A stretch of DNA of 13,442 bases from Piscirickettsiaceae bacterium. GTDB lineage: Bacteria; Pseudomonadota; Gammaproteobacteria; Nitrosococcales; Methylophagaceae. The stretch spans positions 1 to 13,442 of the forward strand of contig JABGUA010000216.1 in the NCBI GenBank assembly GCA_018646825.1. The letters are read 5' to 3'. This document shows, piece after piece, positions 7,377 to 13,442 of this stretch; position 1 is the stretch's first letter, and every line of letters begins with the position of its first letter. The notes beneath the pieces are model-generated. The model was not told the origin of the DNA, searched no databases, and worked only from the letters and a program-made list of their open reading frames with translations. The translations under genes were made by a program, and so were the position numbers.

Positions 7377-8155
7377 TCTGCGGCTGGTTCACCCGCTTCT
7401 TCCAAATCAGCATCACGTCTGGAAGCAGGCAAATAGTTTTTAAGTAATTCTTCTAAGACTTTGGGGTTTTGGCCTTCTTGAATACCGAGGACGCTCATTA
7501 TAATAATATTCTTGTTCATTTGTTCTTCGGTACTACGCAAAGCTAATTTATCTGATATTGGTAAGGCGAACATATTGGCTAACATCGCACCGTAAAGCGT
7601 CGTCAATAAAGCCACAGCCATCGCTGGGCCAATTGATTTAGGATCTGACATATTTGATAACATCTGAACCAAACCAACCAATGTACCAATCATGCCCATC
7701 GCCGGGCCAGCATCACCCATTGCTTTGAAAATGGCTTGACCTATGCTGTGACGTGCCACCGTTTCATTCATTTCTGTTGTGAGTGAGCTGCGCACGACAC
7801 CAGGCTCATGGCCATCAACCAACATTGTAATACCTGCTTGTAAAACCGGGTTATTGATTTCGCGGCCTTCTAATGCCAACAAACCCTCTTTACGCGCTAC
7901 AGTTGCCAGCTCGATCACAGAAGCAATCAACTCTTCGGTTGTTTCACTTTTATGCATAAAGGCCTTACCCGCCGTTTTAAATGCACCAAGAAATTGACCT
8001 AAATTGAAGCGCATCATCACAACAGCAATCGTACCGCCAAAAACAATCATAAGGGAAGGTGCATTAATAAACACCAATGCACCTGAACCCAACGCAATTG
8101 TCGCAATGATTAACGCCCAGGCTACTAATAACCCAATCAGCGTAGCTAAATCCAC
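7373..8155 (-). CDS. pomA: Flagellar motor stator protein PomA (MotA family, sodium type)
   Basis: PomA is the membrane half of the stator and contacts rotor protein FliG through its cytoplasmic loop. The 260-residue protein starts MDLATLIGLL, as Vibrio PomA does. Four membrane helices lie at about 5-25, 29-49, 152-169 and 178-200, with a large loop at ~50-150. Loop residues Arg88, Lys89 and Glu96, and channel residues Pro151, Thr158, Pro172 and Thr186, fall at the same numbers as the functionally important residues of Vibrio PomA, a strong orthology sign. The start is GTG (8153-8155) preceded by a good GAGGGTG ribosome binding site. The C-terminus is acidic (DADLEEAGEPAAE). It forms a two-gene operon with pomB. 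Confidence 0.94.
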   Translation of the reverse strand: MDLATLIGLLVAWALIIATIALGSGALVFINAPSLMIVFGGTIAVVMMRFNLGQFLGAFKTAGKAFMHKSETTEELIASVIELATVARKEGLLALEGREINNPVLQAGITMLVDGHEPGVVRSSLTTEMNETVARHSIGQAIFKAMGDAGPAMGMIGTLVGLVQMLSNMSDPKSIGPAMAVALLTTLYGAMLANMFALPISDKLALRSTEEQMNKNIIIMSVLGIQEGQNPKVLEELLKNYLPASRRDADLEEAGEPAAE

Positions 8156-8178
8156 TCGATCACCCTCATTAATACTAA

Positions 8179-8208
8179 ATTATTATTATTTGCCCAGCGG
8201 CATCTCAA
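8179..8208 (-). promoter_or_regulatory. Candidate sigma-70 promoter for pomAB
   Basis: On the minus strand a TTGAGA box (8203-8208) is separated by 18 bases from AATAAT (8179-8184); each matches five of six consensus positions. The predicted transcript would start near 8172, about 17 bases before the pomA GTG, leaving room for the GAGGGTG ribosome binding site. No sigma-54 (GG-N10-GC) arrangement was found in this 103-base gap. This is based on consensus only, in an AT-rich stretch where chance matches are common. Confidence 0.4.
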
Positions 8209-8258
8209 TAATGTAGAGCAATTCTACCCAATGCAATTTAAAAAAAATTGAACTAGGA

Positions 8259-10409
8259 TCACTTTAAAACCATTTTTTTATGGTTTTTTCTGAAATAAAC
8301 CCAACTAGCCGGCAATATTAGCAAAATGATCATTAAAAATAAGACTAACAACGGCCATAGTATCGGCCGATTCCAGACTTGCTGAAGTCCAAAACGTTTT
8401 TCTGCGTCAATTCGACGGTATTTCATCGTATTATTGGCCATCAAATTCGGCTTCACGTTCTGATTCCAGGTGTGATAAAGCGAAAATTGTTTTGGATGAT
8501 AACCCCATATCCATGGCGAATCTTCTCTTATTATCGCCAACATGTTATTAATCAAAACTTGCCGCTCAACCGTATTTGGCATCACCTTCATCTGTTCGAA
8601 TAAGCGATCGAATTCAGGGTTATTATAGTTGGCTGCATTTTCACCGCTATAACTTGCTTTACTATTTGGGCCATAAAGCAGAAAGAAAAAGTTTTCGGGG
8701 TCAGGGTAATCCGCATTCCAACCCCATTGAAATAATTGCGCCTGGCCGCTACGCATCTTATCTTGAAAGCGGTTATAGTCCGTACTCCTCACCACCAATT
8801 GAATTCCAAGCTTCTGAAACTGCTTGCGTAACCAATCAAATGTCGCTCTCGCCTCTGGCCCACTGGCTGGTACATCTAAATACAACGTCAATGGTTCTCC
8901 TGTTTTCACCTCACGACCTTCAGGATAACCGGCCTCAACTAATAGGCTTTTTGCCTGCTCAATAGATTGCCTTTGTAGCCGCTCATCTTCCCATTGATAG
9001 ACATAGGAATTCACCCCTGCTTTCCCAACCTCATAACCAAATATACCTGGCGGTATTGGCCCTTGTGCCGCAATACCACGGCCATTCAAGAAAATAGAAA
9101 TATATTCTTCATAATCAATCGCGATAGAAATAGCTTGTCGAAGCTTTTTAGCAGCATCAGACAAACCGCCAACGACTTCATCTTGCATATTGAAGCCCAT
9201 ATAATAAGTTGACGTCCCTATTGCTGTTCTTAACGCCACACCTTTTTTCGCCATCTCATCACTGAGACCAAATTCCCCACCACTGCCCACTTGAATCGCC
9301 TGCTCAAAGCTATCAGAGCTAATACCACTCACATCGTAATAACCTTGCAAAAACTTATTCCAATAAGAGGTTTGTTCCTTCTCTAATAAAAATACCACCT
9401 TATCAACGAAAGGCATCAACTGACCGGCATCAATTAGCAGACCATTTTTTTCGTCATCTATCTCACCTTCTGACGGATAAGGGTCTGCTCGATAATGCGG
9501 GTTCTTTTCCATAACCATCCGGCTATTGGGATTATTTTCTGTTAAACGGTATGGACCTGTACCAACAGGAAACCAATCCATCGTAATATTGCGTTTAATC
9601 AAGCCTGGTTGCTTATATAAAGCATCTGCCTCCCAAGGTACGGCAGAGAAAAAGGGCATTGCCAACCAATACTGCAATTGTGGATAACGACCAAACACTT
9701 TAATTTCGTAGCGATAACGGTCAAGCACGCGAACACCTGATAACTCCACCGCCCGCAAATCAATCTCTTGGCCTTGTCTAGCGGCCTCTCGTAATTGAGC
9801 CGCATAGTCAGACAAACCCACAATATAGTCACTCATCAAACCCAAAATAGGCGAATGTATTTTAGGGCTAGCCAATCGCTTTATTTGATAAACATAATCA
9901 TCAGCAACTAACTCTCTCGACCCAGTTTGCTCAAAATCAGACAAAGTCTGAATATTAGATAAGGCGTCATCATTCAAGGCGTGATATAGCAGCATGCCAT
10001 TCTCATCACGAGCAAAAGCAGGGTGAGGCTGAAACTGAATACCAGGTCTAATCGTAATGGTATAAACGCTATAAGCAACGGCTTGTTGATCATCGCCCGC
10101 AATCCGTTCATCACTTTCGTTCAAATAATGCACAGTCGGCATCTTAGTTGCCGTCAATGGCTCTAACTCATAAGGCCGTTTCAAATAATGATATTGCAAC
10201 GGCGGCTCATAAATTTGTCCATTGAACTGCACTTCATTCGAGCTATAGGATCGAGCAGGATCAAGATGTTTTGGCCTCAAGGCAAAAGAACTATAAAGCG
10301 TGTTCTCTTTCACTTGTTGTTCGGCGTACGGCGAATTAATCGCATCCAAGTCACAACCAGTGAGGCAACAGAGAATAACAATGTAAAAGCACGATATAAA
10401 TCGTCGCAT
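8259..10409 (-). CDS. Peptide/oligopeptide ABC-transporter solute-binding lipoprotein with C-terminal membrane helix
   Basis: This is a 716-residue member of the SBP_bac_5 (DppA/OppA-like) family, which captures peptides or related solutes in the periplasm. The N-terminus is a lipoprotein signal with lipobox LTGC and lipidated Cys19. Position +2 is aspartate, which in proteobacteria is the Lol-avoidance signal for inner-membrane retention. Family landmarks include ALRPKHLDPARSYSSNEVQ near residue 50, GTGPYRL at 283-289 and YPDPENFFFLLYGPNS in the C-terminal lobe. Unusually, a strongly hydrophobic helix at about 683-704 is followed by a basic tail (FRKNHKKMVLK). The mature protein thus seems anchored to the inner membrane at both ends. 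At 716 residues it is longer than the ~530 typical of DppA/OppA. No permease or ATPase gene adjoins it within the window. It is divergent from fabI. Substrate unknown. ATG 10407-10409 has only a weak upstream GGGTAAAG. Confidence 0.85.
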   Translation of the reverse strand: MRRFISCFYIVILCCLTGCDLDAINSPYAEQQVKENTLYSSFALRPKHLDPARSYSSNEVQFNGQIYEPPLQYHYLKRPYELEPLTATKMPTVHYLNESDERIAGDDQQAVAYSVYTITIRPGIQFQPHPAFARDENGMLLYHALNDDALSNIQTLSDFEQTGSRELVADDYVYQIKRLASPKIHSPILGLMSDYIVGLSDYAAQLREAARQGQEIDLRAVELSGVRVLDRYRYEIKVFGRYPQLQYWLAMPFFSAVPWEADALYKQPGLIKRNITMDWFPVGTGPYRLTENNPNSRMVMEKNPHYRADPYPSEGEIDDEKNGLLIDAGQLMPFVDKVVFLLEKEQTSYWNKFLQGYYDVSGISSDSFEQAIQVGSGGEFGLSDEMAKKGVALRTAIGTSTYYMGFNMQDEVVGGLSDAAKKLRQAISIAIDYEEYISIFLNGRGIAAQGPIPPGIFGYEVGKAGVNSYVYQWEDERLQRQSIEQAKSLLVEAGYPEGREVKTGEPLTLYLDVPASGPEARATFDWLRKQFQKLGIQLVVRSTDYNRFQDKMRSGQAQLFQWGWNADYPDPENFFFLLYGPNSKASYSGENAANYNNPEFDRLFEQMKVMPNTVERQVLINNMLAIIREDSPWIWGYHPKQFSLYHTWNQNVKPNLMANNTMKYRRIDAEKRFGLQQVWNRPILWPLLVLFLMIILLILPASWVYFRKNHKKMVLK

Positions 10410-10438
10410 AGTCTTTACCCATTTTTAATAGTGCAATC

Positions 10439-10444
10439 ATTATA
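10439..10444 (-). promoter_or_regulatory. Candidate -10 element for the solute-binding protein gene
   Basis: The minus strand reads a perfect TATAAT here, 29 bases before the ATG at 10409, placing a transcript start near 10432. No good -35 hexamer lies 16-18 bases upstream. A TG two bases before the hexamer (TGTTTATAAT) is one base off an extended -10. The 122-base divergent gap (10410-10531) must also hold the fabI promoter; TATATT at 10492-10497 on the plus strand is a possible -10 without a clear -35. Confidence 0.35.
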
Positions 10445-10531
10445 AACAGTTCAGAAGGTGACTGCCTGCATCAGAAACAGGTAAACTACGCTATATTTAA
10501 TCGTTTTATTCGCTAATTTAGGAGACAACCC

Positions 10532-11320
10532 ATGGGGTTCTTACAAGGCAAACGTGTATTAATTGTTGGCGTTGCCAGCCCACGCTCAATTGCCGCTGGT
10601 ATCGCACTAGCAATGGCACGTGAAGGTGCAGAGATTGCCTTCACCTATCAGAATGATAAGCTCAAATCTCGCGTTGAGAAAATCGCAGAACAGTGCGGCA
10701 GCGATTCTGCGCTAATCTTTCCTTGTGACGTAGCTAGCGATGATCAAATTGATGCTGTTTTTGAGCAACTCGGTCAACATTGGGATGGCTTAGATACAAT
10801 CGTCCACTCGGTTGGCTTTGCGCCCCGAGAACAACTCCAGGGCAGTTATGTAGATAGTGTCACACGGGATGGTTTCGCAATGGCTCACGATATTAGTGCT
10901 TATAGTTTTGCTGCTTTAGCTAAAGCAGGTAAAGAAATGATGGCTGGTCGAAATGGTTCGCTACTGACATTAAGTTATCTGGGCGCTGTCAAAGCCATCG
11001 AAAACTATAATGTCATGGGTGTTGCTAAGGCCAGTTTAGAAGCCAATGTCCGCTATATGGCCTATTCACTTGGAGAACTCGGTATTCGTGTTAATGCCGT
11101 CTCAGCGGGCCCCATCAAGACACTTGCCGCTGCTGGCATTGGTGACTTTGGGAAAATGTTGGCCTATGGAGAACGTAATTCACCATTACGCCGCAATGTC
11201 ACTATTCATGAAGTCGGCAATGTTGCTGCTTTCTTATGTTCAGATTTAGCCTCAGGTATTACAGGTGAAATAACCTATGTCGATGCCGGCTATAACATTG
11301 TTGGTATTGGGGATAAATAA
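10532..11320 (+). CDS. fabI: Enoyl-[acyl-carrier-protein] reductase (NADH)
   Basis: FabI performs the last reduction of each fatty-acid elongation cycle, converting trans-2-enoyl-ACP to acyl-ACP with NADH. The 262-residue protein is a short-chain dehydrogenase-type Rossmann fold with the ENR-specific GVASPRSIAAGIA cofactor loop. VHSVGFAPREQL follows, with Gly95 at the position whose change gives triclosan resistance in E. coli, here unmutated. The catalytic pair Tyr159 and Lys166 (YNVMGVAK, Y-x6-K spacing) is intact. The substrate loop SAGPIKTLAAAGI and the C-terminal GITGEITYVDAGYNIVG are typical. ATG at 10532 follows a strong AGGAGA ribosome binding site (10520-10525) with a 6-base spacer. 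It is the only plus-strand protein gene in the window and ends in a clear terminator. Confidence 0.98.
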   Translation: MGFLQGKRVLIVGVASPRSIAAGIALAMAREGAEIAFTYQNDKLKSRVEKIAEQCGSDSALIFPCDVASDDQIDAVFEQLGQHWDGLDTIVHSVGFAPREQLQGSYVDSVTRDGFAMAHDISAYSFAALAKAGKEMMAGRNGSLLTLSYLGAVKAIENYNVMGVAKASLEANVRYMAYSLGELGIRVNAVSAGPIKTLAAAGIGDFGKMLAYGERNSPLRRNVTIHEVGNVAAFLCSDLASGITGEITYVDAGYNIVGIGDK

Positions 11321-11340
11321 AACCCAAACAGATAGACAAT

Positions 11341-11368
11341 AAAAAAGGCGCTTGATAGCGCCTTTTTT
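11341..11368. terminator. Bidirectional Rho-independent terminator between fabI and ppiD
   Basis: A perfect 11-bp inverted repeat (AAAAAAGGCGC, loop TTGATA, GCGCCTTTTTT) has a GC core flanked by A and T runs. It can therefore terminate both fabI (plus, stop at 11320) and ppiD (minus, stop at 11391). Its position between two converging genes fits that role. Confidence 0.93.
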
Positions 11369-11390
11369 ATAACTTAAATTAGTCAAAAGT

Positions 11391-13280
11391 TTACTTTATA
11401 TAATTTGGTGAAATCTCAATATCGGCATCTGCTTCCAAACTTACTAAAAATGCTTTCAATTCACTATCACCATTATTCCTAGCAAGATAGGCAGATAAAC
11501 CAGCACGATCCTGCTCGGAAGCTGAAGCTATATCACCCTCAATGACTGATTTTAATACCACTATGGCATAGTCACCATTCGTCAAGCCGACCCCCTGATA
11601 CACCGGTTGACCATCAGGCTTCTTCATGGCATAGGCTTTGTCTAAGACTTCCCTATTAACAGTGGCTAGACTACGTTCAACAACAACCATCTCATGCCAT
11701 TGCCCTGCTTCAAACAAAGTTGAAGCTGTTTCGCCCGCTTCTAATTTAATTAACAAGTCTTGACCCATGTCGCTTGCCTTTTGCTCTGCTCGCTCTAATT
11801 TCAACTGGTCTTTAATTGTGCTCGCAACGACATCAAAAGGTAACTGACTTTCCCGTTCGTGGCTCTTTTTATGCACAACAACCAATTCCGTATCAGATAA
11901 CTCGATGACAGTACTATTCAAGCCCTCAACTAAGACATCATCACTAAAAGACACATTCACAAATTTATTATTTGCAGCAATTCCCTCACCACCATCACGT
12001 GTAAACATACCAGAACTTTGAATCGTCAAATCCAATTCTTCAGCAGCCAAATCTAGGCTATCTGGATTCTCATAGCTCAGCTCCGCCAATAATTCTGCTT
12101 GTTCAAAAAATAATTGCTCAGCTTCTTGACGACGGTAACTGACCTCAACGTCGCCTTTCACATCCTCAAAAGCTTTACCTTCAGGTGCCTTAATTTCAGT
12201 TACCGTAATCAAATGGTGTCCATAATCAGTCTTAACGATTTGACTGATATCACCCACATTATCCAAACCAAATAAGGCTTCATCAAACGCTACATCACCC
12301 ATAACACCAGCTTGCATAAAGCCAAGATCTCCACCACTACTTGCCGATCCAGTATCTTGCGATAATTCTTTTGCAACGACATCAAATGCCTCGCCTTGTG
12401 CCAAGCGGTACTCCGCTGCAGCCAAAACTTTTAAAGCTATTTCCGCATCACCTTCAATCAGAATATGGCTAGCGCGACGCTGTTCTGCACTCATAAACTG
12501 GTCTTGATTATCAGTATAAAATTGAGCAAGCGTTGTATTATCAACAATCAACTTATCGGCCAAGTCGGCGACAGAAAGCATTATATAATCGACAGATATT
12601 TGCTCTGGTGTTGTATAAAGTGCTTGGCGTTCATCATAAACCGCCTTTGCATCAGCATCGCTGATATCAATAGTCGCCGCTAATGGTGCTGCTTTTACAA
12701 TTCCATACGCCAATTCCCGCTTTTGTTTTTCAATACCAAGCAAGCGATCAATATCATAGTCGGTAACAATAGCCGTACTTTGTATATTATTCGTCAGTTC
12801 ACGTCCTAATAAATCCATTCGTAACTGGGATTCATAGCTTGAGGGTGAGAAACCCGCTCTCGATAATAATTGCTTATAACGCTCTATATTAAACTGACCA
12901 TCTACTTGAAAAGCCGGAGTTTGTTGGACTGCGCGACTAATATCACTATCATCAACTCGCTGCCCTAAAGACTGGTTCGCAGCATAAAGCAAACGCTGTT
13001 GGATTAAGCCGTCCAATATTGTTTGTTTGGTCTCGGTGTTATCAAATAAGCTGGGATCGAAGTTATCACCCATTCGTTGACGCATATTATCGCGAAACTG
13101 CTGTAAAGCACGTTGAAATTCAACTTGCTTGATTGGTTCGCCATTCACTGATGCAACCACCACATCAGAGTCACCTGTTATGTATGAATTAACACCCCAT
13201 AAAGCAAAGGGAATGGTTATTAAGCCGACGATAAACCAGGCTACCCAACCTTGGGCTCGTTCACGAATGAAATGCAACAT
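11391..13280 (-). CDS. ppiD: Periplasmic folding chaperone PpiD (membrane-anchored SurA/parvulin family)
   Basis: PpiD is an inner-membrane-anchored periplasmic chaperone found near the SecYEG translocon that helps newly exported proteins fold. The 629-residue length is normal. The N-terminus (MLHFIRERAQGWVAW) has basic residues followed by one membrane helix at about 11-33. A SurA-N-like chaperone domain covers roughly 40-200, and a parvulin-type domain about 266-362, with RRASHILIEGD, GGDLGFMQAGVMG and DYGHHLITVTEI. The C-terminal ~260 residues are the less conserved PpiD tail. The start at ATG 13278-13280 follows an AGG 8 bases upstream. It lies downstream of a tRNA-Asp and its terminator. 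In many gammaproteobacteria the lon-hupB genes precede ppiD; they would lie beyond the right edge. Whether the parvulin domain is catalytically active cannot be read from sequence; E. coli PpiD activity is debated. Confidence 0.95.
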   Translation of the reverse strand: MLHFIRERAQGWVAWFIVGLITIPFALWGVNSYITGDSDVVVASVNGEPIKQVEFQRALQQFRDNMRQRMGDNFDPSLFDNTETKQTILDGLIQQRLLYAANQSLGQRVDDSDISRAVQQTPAFQVDGQFNIERYKQLLSRAGFSPSSYESQLRMDLLGRELTNNIQSTAIVTDYDIDRLLGIEKQKRELAYGIVKAAPLAATIDISDADAKAVYDERQALYTTPEQISVDYIMLSVADLADKLIVDNTTLAQFYTDNQDQFMSAEQRRASHILIEGDAEIALKVLAAAEYRLAQGEAFDVVAKELSQDTGSASSGGDLGFMQAGVMGDVAFDEALFGLDNVGDISQIVKTDYGHHLITVTEIKAPEGKAFEDVKGDVEVSYRRQEAEQLFFEQAELLAELSYENPDSLDLAAEELDLTIQSSGMFTRDGGEGIAANNKFVNVSFSDDVLVEGLNSTVIELSDTELVVVHKKSHERESQLPFDVVASTIKDQLKLERAEQKASDMGQDLLIKLEAGETASTLFEAGQWHEMVVVERSLATVNREVLDKAYAMKKPDGQPVYQGVGLTNGDYAIVVLKSVIEGDIASASEQDRAGLSAYLARNNGDSELKAFLVSLEADADIEISPNYIK

Positions 13281-13324
13281 AAGGGAAACCTAAAAGAAAA
13301 TCCTACATTAGCTATTTAATAAGC

Positions 13325-13353
13325 AAAAAAAAAGGCGCATACGATGCGCCTTT
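13325..13353 (-). terminator. Rho-independent terminator after tRNA-Asp
   Basis: On the minus strand a perfect 10-bp stem (AAAGGCGCAT, loop CGT, ATGCGCCTTT) runs into nine T residues in all (13325-13333). It lies 10 bases beyond the tRNA CCA end and isolates the tRNA transcript from ppiD, whose own promoter should lie in 13281-13324. I see no clear promoter boxes there. Confidence 0.92.
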
Positions 13354-13363
13354 CTATTCATAA

Positions 13364-13440
13364 TGGCGGAGCGGACGGGACTCGAACCCGCGACCTCCGG
13401 CGTGACAGGCCAGCATTCTAACCAGCTGAACTACCGCTCC
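13364..13440 (-). tRNA. tRNA-Asp (anticodon GUC)
   Basis: This is a 77-base complete tRNA with encoded CCA. The acceptor GGAGCGG pairs with CCGCTCC, followed by discriminator G (an aspartate identity element) and CCA at 13364-13366. The D-arm contains AGCTGGTTAGAA. The anticodon loop CTGTCAC sits on a CTGGC/GCCGG stem, giving anticodon GTC at 13404-13406. The T-arm has GGTTCGAGTCC. Only two bases of upstream sequence are in the window, so its promoter, or a preceding tRNA in the same transcript, cannot be seen. Confidence 0.98.
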
Positions 13441-13442
13441 TA

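Noticed and set aside
8234..8250. CAATTT/AAATTG inverted repeat after the solute-binding protein gene
   Set aside because: The stem is only six AT-rich pairs with a homopolymer loop and no following T-run on the minus strand; too weak to call a terminator.
8266..8287. Perfect AT-rich inverted repeat (AAAACCAT, T6 loop, ATGGTTTT) in the last codons of the solute-binding protein gene
   Set aside because: Its trailing T-run is on the plus strand, where no gene ends; on the minus strand the stem is followed by AAAG, so it is a poor terminator for the gene it overlaps. Probably codon-driven A/T symmetry.
8576..8965. 129-residue plus-strand open frame
   Set aside because: Antisense to the solute-binding protein gene, which is clearly coding through this stretch; low-complexity translation without a recognisable domain.
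10458..10486. Possible operator upstream of fabI (CCTG...CAGG dyad)
   Set aside because: Only four-base arms with an odd nine-base spacer and no match to a regulator site I can name.

Overview
The window is an ordinary chromosomal stretch of a gammaproteobacterium. Base composition looks moderately AT-rich (estimated by eye, not counted). The gene order leuD-leuB-asd-fimV-truA-trpF and the ppiD locus next to a tRNA-Asp are typical of gammaproteobacteria. A marine, flagellated lineage such as the Methylophaga/Cycloclasticus group fits, but that placement is inference. I see no insertion sequence, phage gene, CRISPR array or toxin-antitoxin pair.

Layout: positions 1-6400 (minus strand) hold one dense block of housekeeping genes, transcribed leuD > leuB > asd > fimV remnant > truA > trpF > trpB > trpA (trpA runs off the left edge). 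Gaps are at most 46 bases, and two gene pairs overlap by 8 bases. It links the late steps of leucine synthesis, the aspartate-family branch point (Asd), tRNA pseudouridylation (TruA) and the last steps of tryptophan synthesis. Upstream in the same direction (6483-8155) is a two-gene flagellar stator operon, pomA-pomB, with the residues of sodium-type stators. Positions 8259-10409 (minus) encode a large solute-binding lipoprotein of the peptide ABC-transporter family with an extra C-terminal membrane helix and no permease genes beside it. Divergent from it is fabI (10532-11320, plus), which converges on ppiD (11391-13280, minus) across a strong bidirectional terminator. The right edge carries a tRNA-Asp(GUC) gene with its own terminator.

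The most notable observation is at 3309-3551, the normal site of fimV between asd and truA. The very large FimV protein is reduced to an 80-residue open frame: signal peptide and the start of the FimV N-terminal domain, apparently joined in frame to about 16 residues resembling the extreme FimV C-terminus. This looks like a clean internal deletion (or an assembly collapse), not random decay. Secondary points are the absence of leuC next to leuD, with pomAB in its place, and the doubly anchored orphan solute-binding protein. I found no previously undescribed multi-gene system.
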